DNA of 64,000 nucleotides from Pseudomonadota bacterium (GCA_008501585.1 QQUN01000039.1:27822-91821); one strand, 5' to 3'. Counted from the first letter of the stretch, positions 9,729 to 18,547 are shown. Program-made: numbers and translations. Notes: a model not told the origin generated them from the letters alone.

Positions 9729-10592
9729 ATGAACGTGCAGGACTATTTCAGCGAAGACCAGTGGCTGCCGCGGGTGGTGGCGACGCTGGTGTTGGTGGTG
9801 ATCTTCGTGATCGGCCGGCGGCTGGTCACGCGCTATGTCCGCGGCGACGCCGGCGTGCTCGACGCGTCGCGCCGGCGGCGGGTGTTCTATGCCCGCAGCG
9901 CCTTCAACCTGGGCATGGCGGTGGCGCTGATGCTGCTGTGGCTGGGCCATTTGCAGAACATCCTGCTCTCGTTGACGGCTGTCACCGTGGCGGTGGTGCT
10001 GGCCACCAAGGAGCTGATCATGTGCGTGAGCGGTTTCATGCTGCGCACGGGGGCCGGCTTGTATTCGGTGGGGGACTGGATCGAGGTCAATGGCGTGCGC
10101 GGCGAGGTGAGCGACTACAACCTGCTATCGACCACCGTGCTCGAACTGTCGCCGCCGGCGCGGGGGCATGGCTACACCGGCAATGTGATCGTGATGCCCA
10201 ACAGTCTGTTTCTCACACATCCGGTGCGCAATGAACGGCTGGGGCGCCACTATGTGCAGCACCCCTTCAGCGTGACCGTTGATGCCGGGCTGGACGTGGG
10301 CGCCGCGCTCGACTGGTGGCGGGCGGCGGCGTCGTCGGCCTGCGCCGACTTCGCCGACGAGGCCCGTCGCGTCAGCATGGCGGTCGATCGGGCGCTATCG
10401 GCCGATGTGCAGGGGCCCGTGCCGGTGATTCATGTCGGCACCACCGATGGCGCCCTGCTGTGCTTTCAGGTCCAGCTGTTCTGCCCGGCCAGCCGGGCGC
10501 AGGCGCTGGAGGTCGGGCTGAACAGCGAGTTTCTCACGGCCGTGGCGGCCGGGCGCTTTGCCCCGGCCTCGCCACCGCCCGAGACGCCCTGA
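9729..10592 (+). CDS. MscS-family mechanosensitive channel protein
   Basis: This is a 287-residue inner-membrane protein. Three hydrophobic segments lie at about 18-38, 62-82 and 87-110. They are followed by the MscS beta domain, seen in YSVGDWIEVNGVRGEVSDYNL and the later VIVMPNSLFL. These residues match the small-conductance mechanosensitive channel family, which releases solutes on osmotic downshock. The C-terminal domain is less typical and longer loops suggest a divergent subfamily. The start ATG gives MNVQDYF; nine extra codons upstream from a non-ATG start are possible. Its stop codon abuts the stop of the convergent gene with no spacing. Confidence 0.85.
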   Translation: MNVQDYFSEDQWLPRVVATLVLVVIFVIGRRLVTRYVRGDAGVLDASRRRRVFYARSAFNLGMAVALMLLWLGHLQNILLSLTAVTVAVVLATKELIMCVSGFMLRTGAGLYSVGDWIEVNGVRGEVSDYNLLSTTVLELSPPARGHGYTGNVIVMPNSLFLTHPVRNERLGRHYVQHPFSVTVDAGLDVGAALDWWRAAASSACADFADEARRVSMAVDRALSADVQGPVPVIHVGTTDGALLCFQVQLFCPASRAQALEVGLNSEFLTAVAAGRFAPASPPPETP

Positions 10593-11057
10593 TCAGTCGC
10601 ACTGCGCCACGCACGGCCCGTCGGCCGGGCAGGTGCCCGCGTCCGGCACGGTGCAGCTGGCGCGGGTGCGATGTACAAAATAGGTGCCGTTGGAATACTC
10701 GCAGCGCAACAGGGTCAGGCCTTTTTTCTGGCTCACGCTGATCTTCACCGGTCGCGCCTTGGCCATCTCGGTTGCCGCCATGTCGCAGGACAGGTAGTTG
10801 GCGAATTCGCCGTCGGCCGACTCCCACAGCGCGATGTCCTTGAGCTTGCGGTAGTTCTCGAAGGTCTCGCAGGTGGTGTCGGTGGGGTTGTAGAGGCGTG
10901 CGTTGTCACCACAGTAGCCGTCGAAGGTGTACTTCAGTTCTTCCATCGACGGGCAGGCGTTGACCTGCTTGACGGTGGCGGCGTCCGGGCAGGCCACCGG
11001 CGCGGCGGCAGCGGTCAGGGGGACGGCCAGGGCGAGGGCAGCAAACAGCAAACGCAT
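10593..11057 (-). CDS. Exported cysteine-rich protein of unknown function
   Basis: I do not recognise this 154-residue protein. It has a clear signal peptide (MRLLFAALALAVPLTAAAA, cleaved around residue 19) and ten cysteines in the mature part, including the closely spaced C-terminal set in GTCPADGPCVAQCD. An even number of cysteines in an exported protein suggests a disulphide-stabilised periplasmic domain. There is no lipobox or membrane anchor. It is convergent with the mscS-like gene, the two stop codons being adjacent. The LysR gene on the same strand ends upstream of it, 87 bp away; a link is possible but not shown. Confidence 0.7.
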   Translation of the reverse strand: MRLLFAALALAVPLTAAAAPVACPDAATVKQVNACPSMEELKYTFDGYCGDNARLYNPTDTTCETFENYRKLKDIALWESADGEFANYLSCDMAATEMAKARPVKISVSQKKGLTLLRCEYSNGTYFVHRTRASCTVPDAGTCPADGPCVAQCD

Positions 11058-11144
11058 GAAAAATCTCCGATGCAGTGGAAAACAGCGCGCAGTGTGCCAA
11101 GCCGCCCGGCGCTGCGCTCTGATCCAGCGCAGGAAATTGGCCGA

Positions 11145-12032
11145 TCAGTCGCTTGGCGGCGCCCGCATTTCATGCTGCAGCCAACGCACGAAATCGCGGA
11201 TCCATGCCTGGTTGGCCGTGGCCGGCGGCAGCACCGCGTAGAACCCCTGGCCGGGTACCGCAATATCGAAGGGCGCCACCAGCGTGCCTGCCGCCAGGTA
11301 GCTGCGGGCCAGCAGGCCAACGCTCAGCGCCACGCCGGTGCCGGCGGCGGCGGCCTCGAGCATCATCATCGCGTCATCAAACTCCGCGCCGCTGTCCGGC
11401 TCGGCCCAGTCGAGTCCGGCGGCGGCAAACCAGGGCTGCCAGCGCAGCAAGGGGTGGCGCAGCAGGCGGGTGCGGGCCAGGTCGGCGGGTGTCTTCAGCA
11501 TGGCGGCGACCGCCGGTGTGCACAGCGGCGCAACGGTTTCGTCGCTGAGCTTGTAGGCGCTCAGCCCCGGCCACGGCGGCCGGCCGTAGCGCAGGCCGAG
11601 GTCGGCGCTGCCGTCGAGCAGCGGGTCGAGCCGGGTGGAGGACGACAGCGTGAATTCCAGCGCCGGGTGGGTCTGCTGATAGCCGGCCAGCCGTGTCACC
11701 AGCCACTTGGCGCCGAAGGCGGGCGCCACGCTGATGCGCAGCGTGTGGCCCGCGTGGCGCCGCAGCTGGCGCGAGGCCGCATCGATGCGTTCCAGCGCCG
11801 GGCGGATCTCGGCCAGGTAGGCCTCGCCGGCGCGGGTCAGCTCGATACGCCGGTTGATGCGCAGGAACAGCGCCTGCCCCAGCCAGTCTTCCAGCGCCTT
11901 GATACGGTGGCTCACCGCCGAGGGGGTGATGCACAGGTCTTCGCCGGCGCGCAGGAAGCTGCCGTGGCGGGCAGCGGCCTCGAAGGCGATCAGGGTGTGG
12001 GGCGGCGGCAGGGTGAGCATGGTCGAACGCAT
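11145..12032 (-). CDS. LysR-family transcriptional regulator (GcvA-like)
   Basis: The 295-residue protein has an N-terminal winged HTH (residues about 8-65; LIAFEAAARHGSFLRAGEDL and ITPSAVSHRIKALEDWLG) and a periplasmic-binding-protein-like effector domain (about 90-290; LRISVAPAFGAKWLVTRL). The PxF/SFGxxWLVPRL-like segment is characteristic of the GcvA/AmpR branch. It lies 66 bp downstream of the DUF2917 gene on the same strand, so the two may share a transcript. Both face a second LysR gene. The effector and targets are unknown. Confidence 0.88.
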   Translation of the reverse strand: MRSTMLTLPPPHTLIAFEAAARHGSFLRAGEDLCITPSAVSHRIKALEDWLGQALFLRINRRIELTRAGEAYLAEIRPALERIDAASRQLRRHAGHTLRISVAPAFGAKWLVTRLAGYQQTHPALEFTLSSSTRLDPLLDGSADLGLRYGRPPWPGLSAYKLSDETVAPLCTPAVAAMLKTPADLARTRLLRHPLLRWQPWFAAAGLDWAEPDSGAEFDDAMMMLEAAAAGTGVALSVGLLARSYLAAGTLVAPFDIAVPGQGFYAVLPPATANQAWIRDFVRWLQHEMRAPPSD

Positions 12033-12098
12033 TTAACGCGACCCGGCGCACCATGACAAGCGCGGTGACGGGGCGGATGGGGCCGCCTCCAGTGCGCT

Positions 12099-12431
12099 CT
12101 AGCAGCGCATGTCGCACCTCGGCCCGATGACGCCCGCCGCCGGCCGGTGCCACAGCTGCCGCAACTGCCCCAGCACGGCGGCCACAGGCTGGCGCTGCGG
12201 TGCGGCGATGAGCGTGAGCGTGCTGTCCGCATCGGCCTGGATCACGACTTTTCCGGGGTCGGGCAGGGTGAGCGTCATGCCCGGGGTGAGCCAGACATCC
12301 TGGGCATGACCTTCGGCGGTGACCCATAGCCGGCCGCGCAGGCAGTGCACCGTGCCGCCCTGGAAATCGCCGATCGAGCACACCGCTCCGGCGACGAGAT
12401 CATGCGCTGTCTGTGTTAGTGTGGCTTTCAT
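12099..12431 (-). CDS. DUF2917 domain protein
   Basis: This is a 110-residue protein of the DUF2917 type: a small cupin-like fold suggested by LRGRLWVTAEGHAQDVWLTP and PGMTLTLP. The frame continues upstream for hundreds of codons, but that part is antisense to the divergent LysR gene; the ATG at 12431 begins the family-like sequence. It sits divergently from a GcvA-type LysR gene (112 bp between starts), an arrangement that suggests control by that regulator. The biochemical role of DUF2917 is not known to me. Confidence 0.78.
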   Translation of the reverse strand: MKATLTQTAHDLVAGAVCSIGDFQGGTVHCLRGRLWVTAEGHAQDVWLTPGMTLTLPDPGKVVIQADADSTLTLIAAPQRQPVAAVLGQLRQLWHRPAAGVIGPRCDMRC

Positions 12432-12442
12432 CGGTATGCTCC

Positions 12443-12507
12443 GAAACGTTTCTCGAAATGCGCTACATGGCTTTAAGCATGGCTGGTTTGTGGCGTTTCG
12501 AAAAACG
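12443..12507. promoter_or_regulatory. Possible LysR operator pair between DUF2917 and lysR
   Basis: In the 111-bp divergent gap there are two related symmetric sites: GAAACGTTTC at 12443-12452, running into TTTCTCGAAA, and CGTTTCGAAAAACG at 12494-12507, which contains the palindrome TTTCGAAA. Repeated TTTC/GAAA half-sites about 50 bp apart fit a LysR-type dimer-of-dimers, but no binding data are available here. Confidence 0.4.
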
Positions 12508-12542
12508 ATCCTTTCTTGCTGATATGTGAGCGAGACTTTCCA

Positions 12543-13520
12543 ATGGAAGCCCCGGGAAAACTGCCCCCCTTGCCCGCCCTGCGCACCTTCGAGGCCGCCG
12601 CCCGCCACCTGAGCTTTACCCGCGCGGCGGAGGAGCTGCATGTGACCCACAGCGCGGTGAGCCACCAGATCCGGGCGCTGGAGGCGTGGCTGGCGTTCCC
12701 GCTGTTTTCGCGGCAGGGGCGGGCGGTGGTGCTGACCCGTGCCGGCGAGGAGCTGCTGGCGGTGGCCAACGAGGCCTTGCGCCAGGTGTCGGACACGGTT
12801 GGCGTGCTGCGCCGGCGGGTCAACGTCAACCGGCTGTCGATCAGCGTCATGCCCTCGTTCGCGGGGCGCTGGCTGGCGCCGCGCATTGCTGCCTTCATCG
12901 AGGCCAATCCGGGCTGCGAGGTCAATGTGGTGTCCACCACCGAGCGCTCGGACTTTGTGCGTGACGGCGTGGATGTGGCGATCCGCTGGGGCTTTGGGGG
13001 CTATGCCGGCGTGCGTAGCGAGCTGCTGATGGAGGATGTGCTGTTCCCGGTGGTTGGCGCGCGCTTTGCAGGCCGCCTGCCGCGCACGCCAGCCGACCTG
13101 GCCGGCTTGCCCCTGCTGCGCTCCGACGGCGAGGACTGGGTGCCGTGGTTTCGCGCCGTCGGGCTGGACTGGCCGGAACCGACGGCTGGCTTGATGCATA
13201 ACGATTCGGGGCTGGTGGTGCAGGCCGCCATCGACGGACAGGGGGTGGCCCTGGCGCGCGCCTCGCTGGCCGCGCTGGCGCTGCGCAATGGCCAGCTCAC
13301 GCGCCTGTTCGAGGCGGAGGTGCCGGTGATGTACCGCGAGGGGCAGGATGTGTCGGCCGAGCACGGGTTCGATGCCCACGGCCAGCCGCGGCGCTGGGCC
13401 TTCTGGCTGGTGCTGCCGCTGCGCGGAGGCGACACGCCGCTGCGCCAGGCCTTCATCGACTGGCTGCGTGCCGAGATGGCGGCCGACGCGGCGGCCGGCT
13501 TCGGGCCGGCGCCTGCGTGA
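12543..13520 (+). CDS. LysR-family transcriptional regulator (GcvA-like)
   Basis: The 325-residue regulator has an N-terminal HTH (LRTFEAAARHLSFTRAAEEL, THSAVSHQIRALE) and an effector-binding domain starting around residue 95 (LSISVMPSFAGRWLAPRI), which places it in the GcvA branch. The ATG at 12543 is preferred over a TTG 27 bp upstream because homologues begin near PLPALRTFEAA. The gene diverges from the DUF2917 gene, the most likely target besides itself. It is followed at 91 bp by the DUF3291 gene on the same strand. Confidence 0.9.
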   Translation: MEAPGKLPPLPALRTFEAAARHLSFTRAAEELHVTHSAVSHQIRALEAWLAFPLFSRQGRAVVLTRAGEELLAVANEALRQVSDTVGVLRRRVNVNRLSISVMPSFAGRWLAPRIAAFIEANPGCEVNVVSTTERSDFVRDGVDVAIRWGFGGYAGVRSELLMEDVLFPVVGARFAGRLPRTPADLAGLPLLRSDGEDWVPWFRAVGLDWPEPTAGLMHNDSGLVVQAAIDGQGVALARASLAALALRNGQLTRLFEAEVPVMYREGQDVSAEHGFDAHGQPRRWAFWLVLPLRGGDTPLRQAFIDWLRAEMAADAAAGFGPAPA

Positions 13521-13611
13521 ACGAAACTGTTGCATCGGTGAAAAACGCGCGTTTGTCCTGCACGGCGGCACGCGCGATGATGCACGCATCCCGATGTGCA
13601 AGGAGTCTCCG

Positions 13612-14097
13612 ATGCCCCCGCCCATGCAGCTGGCCCAGCTGAACGTCGCCCGCCTGCTCGCCCCCATCGATTCGCCACAGCTCGCCGGCTTCGTGGCGCG
13701 GCTCGACGAGATCAACGCGCTGGCCGAGCGCAGCCCCGGCTTCGTCTGGCGCTTCGAGGGCGACGCGCGCGAGGGCAGCACCTCCGCGCCCGGTGACGAC
13801 GCGCTCATCGTCAATCTGTCGGTCTGGACGAGCAGCGAGGCGCTGTTCGACTATGTCTATCGTTCGGCCCACACATCGGTGATGACCCGTCGACGCGAGT
13901 GGTTCGCCAAGGCGGCTGATATGCACATGGTGTTGTGGTGGGTGCCGGCCGGACATCGGCCCGACATTGCCGAGGCAATGGCGCGGCTGGCCGAGCTGAA
14001 CGCCAGGGGGCCGTCACCGGCGGCCTTCAGCTTTCGCGAGGCCTATGACGCCGACGGCCGGCCGCTCGGGCGCAGGGTGCTGACAACGGCTGACTGA
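13612..14097 (+). CDS. DUF3291 domain protein
   Basis: This is a 161-residue cytosolic protein matching the DUF3291 pattern: MQLAQLNVARLLAPIDSP at the start, then PGFVWRFEGD, SVWTSSEALFDYVYRSAHT and WWVPAGHRPDIAEAMARL. The family looks like an antibiotic-biosynthesis-monooxygenase-like ferredoxin fold, but no reaction is established that I know of. The start is well supported: AAGGAG ends 6 bp before the ATG. The frame is open far upstream, which overlaps the lysR 3' end and is not used. Confidence 0.82.
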   Translation: MPPPMQLAQLNVARLLAPIDSPQLAGFVARLDEINALAERSPGFVWRFEGDAREGSTSAPGDDALIVNLSVWTSSEALFDYVYRSAHTSVMTRRREWFAKAADMHMVLWWVPAGHRPDIAEAMARLAELNARGPSPAAFSFREAYDADGRPLGRRVLTTAD

Positions 14098-14209
14098 GCG
14101 GGCAGGGCTGGCCCGGTCATGCCCGGGCGGATTGTCTCTTTGACAATTGGCGCGTGGCGCGCAGGGTAGGTGTTTTACGACTGTCGCCGTTGCGGTTGCG
14201 AGCGCCCTC

Positions 14210-15583
14210 ATGCCGAAGCCATCCGATGTTTTGTCCGACGACCACGCCCAGACCGACGCGCTGCTGCGCGACGTGTGCGCGCAGGCCAGCCAGTGGTTGG
14301 CCAGCATGCCGGCGCGGCCCGTGGCCGGTGGCGCGCTGCCGGCCGCGCCCATTCACCACGACGGCGGCGCCCGCGCGGCGCTCGACGAATTCCTGACCCG
14401 GTTCTCGGCCGGCCTCGCCGCCAGTGCCGGGCCGCGCTATTTCGGCTTCGTCACCGGCGGCGTCACCCCCGCCGCGCTGGTCGGCGACTGGCTGGCCAGC
14501 GTCATCGACCAGAACGCCACCGGCTCGGCCGATTCCAGCGCCGGCGCACTGGAACTGGAAACCATCGCCCTGTTCCGCGACATGCTCGGCCTGCCGGACG
14601 CCTTCAATGGCGCCTTCGTGTCCGGCGCCACCATGGCCAACTTTGTCGGGCTGGCGACGGGCCGGCAGTGGCTGGGCCAGCAGGCCGGTGTGGACGTGGC
14701 CGAGGCCGGGCTGGCCGCGCTGGGGCCGGTGCGGGTCTTGAGTGCCGGCGCGCATTCGAGCACCGTGAAAAGCCTGGCCATGCTCGGGCTGGGGCGGCAG
14801 AGCCTGCAGCGGGTGGCGAGCCTGCCTGCGCGCGAGGCGGTCGATGTGGCGGCGCTGGCCGACGCCCTGGCCGCCGCAGCGGGGCCGTGCATCGTGGTGG
14901 CCAATGCCGGCACGGTCAACACCTGCGACTTCGACGATCTGGCCGCCATCGCGGCGCTGAAAGCGCGCTTCGACTTCTGGCTGCATGTGGACGCCGCCTT
15001 CGCCGGCATCGCCGCGGCCAGCGCGCGCTATCGCCCACGGCTGGCCGGCTGGGACGCGGCCGACTCGATCACCGTCGATTGCCACAAATGGCTCAATGTG
15101 CCCTATGACTCGGCGGTGGCGCTGACCCGTCATCTGCCGCTGCAGGCCGAGGTGTTTCGCAACCACGCGGCCTACCTGCGCGGCGAGGTCGAGCCCGGCA
15201 ATTTTCTGCAATTGACGCCCGAAAACTCGCGTCGCCTGCGCGCGCTGCCGGCCTGGTTTGCGCTGCGTGCCTACGGCCGGGCCGGCTATGCCGGGATCGT
15301 CGAGCGCAACTGTGAGCAGGCGCGCTGGCTGGGCGAGCGCATCGCCGCCGAGCCGCGCCTGAGGCTGCTGGCGCCGGTGACGCTCAACGGCTTCTGCTTC
15401 GCCCCGGCCGAAGGCGACGCCGCCGCGCTACTGGCGCGCATCAACGCCACTGGCGAAGTGTTCATGACGCCGACGGTGCTGTTCGGCCAGCACGCCATTC
15501 GCGGCGCCATCAGCCACTGGGCGACCACGCAGGCCGACATGGCGCGGGTGTGGGCGGCCATCCAGTCGGCCTTGCCGGGCTGA
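14210..15583 (+). CDS. PLP-dependent group II amino-acid decarboxylase family protein
   Basis: The product has 457 residues and the fold-type I layout of aromatic-amino-acid, glutamate and diaminobutyrate decarboxylases. Visible features are GFVTGGVTPAALVGDWLAS near the N-terminus, FVSGATMANFVGLATGR, the PLP aspartate region WLHVDAAFAG, and the lysine motif DCHKWLNVPYD. Ending in a typical small C-terminal domain, it looks complete. The substrate cannot be assigned from sequence: aromatic amino acids, aspartate and diaminobutyrate are all possible. It follows the DUF3291 gene by 112 bp and precedes the hexapeptide-repeat gene by 45 bp. Confidence 0.85.
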   Translation: MPKPSDVLSDDHAQTDALLRDVCAQASQWLASMPARPVAGGALPAAPIHHDGGARAALDEFLTRFSAGLAASAGPRYFGFVTGGVTPAALVGDWLASVIDQNATGSADSSAGALELETIALFRDMLGLPDAFNGAFVSGATMANFVGLATGRQWLGQQAGVDVAEAGLAALGPVRVLSAGAHSSTVKSLAMLGLGRQSLQRVASLPAREAVDVAALADALAAAAGPCIVVANAGTVNTCDFDDLAAIAALKARFDFWLHVDAAFAGIAAASARYRPRLAGWDAADSITVDCHKWLNVPYDSAVALTRHLPLQAEVFRNHAAYLRGEVEPGNFLQLTPENSRRLRALPAWFALRAYGRAGYAGIVERNCEQARWLGERIAAEPRLRLLAPVTLNGFCFAPAEGDAAALLARINATGEVFMTPTVLFGQHAIRGAISHWATTQADMARVWAAIQSALPG

Positions 15584-15628
15584 GGCGTTTCGGCGCACGA
15601 TCGAGGCAACGCCACACGGAGACCTGCC

Positions 15629-16234
15629 ATGCTGCTCAGCCATCTCGGTCACACCCCCATCATCGACCCGGCGGCCTGGGTGGCGCCGACCGCCACGGTC
15701 TGCGGCAATGTGCGCATCGGCCCCGGCTGCCGCGTCATGCACGGCGCGCAGATCATCGCCGAGGGCAGCAGCATCGAGCTGGGCGAGTGCGTGATCGTGC
15801 TGGAGAACGCGGTGCTGCGCAGCACGGACGACCATGCGCTGACGATCGGCGCTCACTGCCTGGTCGGGCCGGGCGCGCATGTGGTCGGCTGCACGGTGGC
15901 CGACGACGTGTTCATCGCCACCGGCGCCTCGGTGTTCCATGGCGCGCAACTGGGGCCGGGCTGCGAGGTGCGCATCCATGCCGTGGTGCATCTGCGCACC
16001 GTGCTGCCGGCGGGCGAGACCGTGCCCATCGGCTGGGTGGCGGTGGGCGATCCGCCGCGCATCCTGCCGCCCGACCAGCACGAGGCCATCTGGGCGGCCC
16101 AGGCGCCGCTGGACTTCCCCAAGTTTGTCTATGGCTTTGAGCGGGCCGAAGCGAGCATGGAAAAGATCACCCGCAAGCTGTCGGCGCGCCTCGGCGCGCA
16201 TCTGGACGATGTGCCGGTCAGCCCGGCCGAGTGA
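15629..16234 (+). CDS. Left-handed beta-helix protein, gamma-carbonic anhydrase-like
   Basis: The 201-residue protein contains hexapeptide repeats (VCGNVRIGPGCRVMHGAQI, HCLVGPGAHVVGCTVADDVFIATGASV) that form a left-handed beta helix, ending in a helical tail. The histidines in VVGC/VFHG/RIHAVVH positions resemble the metal-site layout of gamma-carbonic anhydrases and the PaaY/CaiE group, but an acyltransferase role is also possible. GGAGA precedes the ATG. It probably shares a transcript with the decarboxylase gene 45 bp upstream, though a functional link is not obvious. Confidence 0.75.
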   Translation: MLLSHLGHTPIIDPAAWVAPTATVCGNVRIGPGCRVMHGAQIIAEGSSIELGECVIVLENAVLRSTDDHALTIGAHCLVGPGAHVVGCTVADDVFIATGASVFHGAQLGPGCEVRIHAVVHLRTVLPAGETVPIGWVAVGDPPRILPPDQHEAIWAAQAPLDFPKFVYGFERAEASMEKITRKLSARLGAHLDDVPVSPAE

Positions 16235-16258
16235 GGGCTTTTTGGGCGGCGAGTGCGT

Positions 16259-17176
16259 TCATTCGTACGCGGTGCTGTCGACATCGAAGCCCGACACATT
16301 GGCCAGATAGGCCGCGATCTCGGCGTCGAGCCACTGGCCAAAGTGCTCGACCCGTGCCCGGCCGGCGCTGCGGGCGGGCCACACCAGCCAGTAGGCGTTG
16401 GGGTAGGGCACGCTGATCTGGGTCAGTTGCACGAGCTGGCCGTCGAGGAGGGCGCCGTGCACCAGCGACAGCCGTGACAGCGCCACGCCCTGGCCACGGC
16501 GGGCGGCTTCGAGCACCAGGTTCGAGTCGTTGAAGTGGATGCCGTGCAGCGCGTTGGCCGGCAGGCCGGCGGCCTCTTGCCAGGGGCGCCAGTTCTCGAT
16601 CGACAGCAGTAGCGGTGCGGCCACCACCTCGGCCGGCGTGCGGGGCAGGCGGCCGCCGTTGAAGTGCGGCGCGGCGACGGCCACCAGCCGGTCGGCAAAC
16701 AGCTCGCGCTGCTGCACCTTGTCCCAGCCGCCGTGGCCCATGCGGATGGCGACGTCGATGCCCTCGGCCTCGAGGTCGGCCACTTGCAGGCCGGCGCGCA
16801 GGGAAATCTTCAGTTCCGGGTGTGCGGCGGTGAAATGCGGCAGGCGGGGCACCAGCCAGTGCGCGCCGAAGCTGGGGATGGTGCCGATCACCAGTTCGTC
16901 CTCGCGCGGGCGCGCCACCACCGTGCCCGTCGCGCGCGACAGGTCCGACAGCGCGTGGCGCACCTGCATGGCGTAGACCCGGCCGCTTTCGTTGACCGAC
17001 AGACGCTTGCCCTGGCGGTCGAACAGGCGCAGGCCGAGCATGTCCTCCAGCGCGCGCAGCTGGTGGCTGATGGCGCTGTGGGTGAGGTTCAGTTCGCTGG
17101 CGGCCTTGACGACGCTGCCCAGCCGGGCGACGGCTTCGAAGGCGCGCAGGGCGGGCAGGGGAGGAATGCGCTGCAT
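16259..17176 (-). CDS. LysR-family transcriptional regulator (GcvA-like)
   Basis: The 305-residue protein has the HTH at residues about 6-65 (PPLPALRAFEAVARLGSVVKA, THSAISHQLRALED) and a GcvA-type effector domain (ELVIGTIPSFGAHWLVPRL, DVAIRMGHGGW). I chose ATG 17176, which gives the usual MQRIPPLPALR start; a GTG five codons upstream is an alternative. It faces the RBBP9-like hydrolase gene with about 117 bp between them and may control that gene and the following glutathione transferase gene. Confidence 0.88.
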   Translation of the reverse strand: MQRIPPLPALRAFEAVARLGSVVKAASELNLTHSAISHQLRALEDMLGLRLFDRQGKRLSVNESGRVYAMQVRHALSDLSRATGTVVARPREDELVIGTIPSFGAHWLVPRLPHFTAAHPELKISLRAGLQVADLEAEGIDVAIRMGHGGWDKVQQRELFADRLVAVAAPHFNGGRLPRTPAEVVAAPLLLSIENWRPWQEAAGLPANALHGIHFNDSNLVLEAARRGQGVALSRLSLVHGALLDGQLVQLTQISVPYPNAYWLVWPARSAGRARVEHFGQWLDAEIAAYLANVSGFDVDSTAYE

Positions 17177-17293
17177 GTGAAATCCGCTCACATTAATGTC
17201 GAATCCTTATCGATATACGGCGCTCTGGCGCTGCGATACAGTACTTCGACAGGTGTTGTTTGAAACAGCGATCACATTGTAGCGGAGGGGGAT

Positions 17294-17845
17294 ATGACAA
17301 CGTGGCTGACCATCCCGGGTTTGGGGGGATCGGGCCCGACCCATTGGCAAAGCCATTGGTCACGTGCCTTGCCGCAGGTGCGGCGGGTGGTGCAGGCCGA
17401 TTGGGACGCGCCGGTGCGCCGTGACTGGATCCAGACGCTCGATGCGGCAGTGCGGCGCTGCCCGGAGGATGTGATCCTGATCGCGCACAGCCTGGGCTGT
17501 GCCCTGGTGGCACACTGGGCGCGGCAGGCGACCGGGCATGTCCGCGGTGCGCTGCTGGTGGCGCCGGCCGATGTGGATTCGCCGGCCCACACGCCGGCGG
17601 CGGTGCGCGGTTTCGCCCCGATGCCGATGCAGCCCTTGCCGTTTCCGTCGGTGGTCGTGGCCAGCGAGGACGATCCGTATGTGTCGGCCGCCCGGGCCCG
17701 CGCGTTTGCGGCGGCCTGGGGCAGTCGTTTCGTGTCGGCTGGCGCGGCCGGCCATATCAACGCCGACTCTGGCCTGGGCAACTGGCCGGACGGCCTGTCG
17801 CTGGTCGACGCGCTTGCGGCGCCGGACGCGCAGCCTTGCTTGTAG
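17294..17845 (+). CDS. RBBP9/YdeN-family serine hydrolase
   Basis: This is a small alpha/beta hydrolase of 183 residues. It starts TIPGLGGSGPTHWQSHWS, a pattern of the RBBP9/YdeN group. The nucleophile elbow AHSLGC carries the catalytic serine; the SEDDPYVS segment supplies the acid and AGHINADSG the histidine. Natural substrates of this family in bacteria are not well defined. It is divergent from a LysR gene and 22 bp upstream of the glutathione transferase gene, so the two enzymes likely form one operon. Confidence 0.85.
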   Translation: MTTWLTIPGLGGSGPTHWQSHWSRALPQVRRVVQADWDAPVRRDWIQTLDAAVRRCPEDVILIAHSLGCALVAHWARQATGHVRGALLVAPADVDSPAHTPAAVRGFAPMPMQPLPFPSVVVASEDDPYVSAARARAFAAAWGSRFVSAGAAGHINADSGLGNWPDGLSLVDALAAPDAQPCL

Positions 17846-17867
17846 GCTTATTCCCAAGGAGAGATCG

Positions 17868-18539
17868 ATGTACGCACTGTATTTTGGCAACAAGAACTAT
17901 TCGTCCTGGTCGCTGCGGCCGTGGGTGTTGATGAAGCATTTCGGTATCCCGTTCGAGGCGCATCAGGTGGAAGTCAGCGGCAAGGGGGCGCATGCCGGCC
18001 ACCGGGCCTACTCGGCCAATGGCCTGGTGCCCTGCCTGCATGTCGATGGCTTTCAGGTGTGGGATACGCTGGCCATTGCCGAGTTTCTGGCCGAGCGCCA
18101 TCCGGGCCTGTGGCCGACCGACCCGCTGGCACGGGCGCGGGCACGCAGCGTCAGCGCCGAGATGCATTCGGGCTTTGGTGCGCTGCGCACGGCCATGCCG
18201 ATGAACATCAAGCTGCGCCTGAAGGGCAAGACGCCCAGCGCGGAGGTGCAGGCCGACATCGACCGTGTGGCGGAGATCTGGACGCAGGCGCGGACGGCGT
18301 TCGCCGGCGACGCGGGGCCCTACCTGTTCGGCGAATTTTCGATCGCCGATGCGATGTATGCACCGGTGGTGATGCGTTTTGTGACCTACAACGTGGCGCT
18401 GCCGCCGGTGGCCGCTGCGTATCGCGACGCCATGCTGGCGCATCCGGCGATGCGTGAATGGATCGAGGGGGCGCAGGCCGAAACGGTGGCGCTGGCGGGG
18501 TATGACGGCGTGGCGGAGGCCTACGGCGGGGCGCGCTGA
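17868..18539 (+). CDS. Glutathione S-transferase
   Basis: The 223-residue cytosolic protein has an N-terminal thioredoxin-like domain (residues 1-80; YFGNKNYSSWSLRPWVLMKH, with a serine available for glutathione activation; NGLVPCLHVDG with the cis-proline) and an all-helical C-terminal domain (about 90-220; FGEFSIADAMYAPVVMRF, the usual N-capping box region). It probably conjugates glutathione to electrophiles. AAGGAG precedes the ATG. It follows the hydrolase gene closely in the same direction, and convergently meets the GGDEF-EAL gene 8 bp after its stop. Confidence 0.9.
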   Translation: MYALYFGNKNYSSWSLRPWVLMKHFGIPFEAHQVEVSGKGAHAGHRAYSANGLVPCLHVDGFQVWDTLAIAEFLAERHPGLWPTDPLARARARSVSAEMHSGFGALRTAMPMNIKLRLKGKTPSAEVQADIDRVAEIWTQARTAFAGDAGPYLFGEFSIADAMYAPVVMRFVTYNVALPPVAAAYRDAMLAHPAMREWIEGAQAETVALAGYDGVAEAYGGAR

Positions 18540-18547
18540 AGGCGGCG

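Noticed and set aside
12432..13814. Upstream extension of the DUF2917 frame
   Set aside because: The extension is antisense to the lysR gene; the DUF2917-like sequence only starts at the ATG at 12431.
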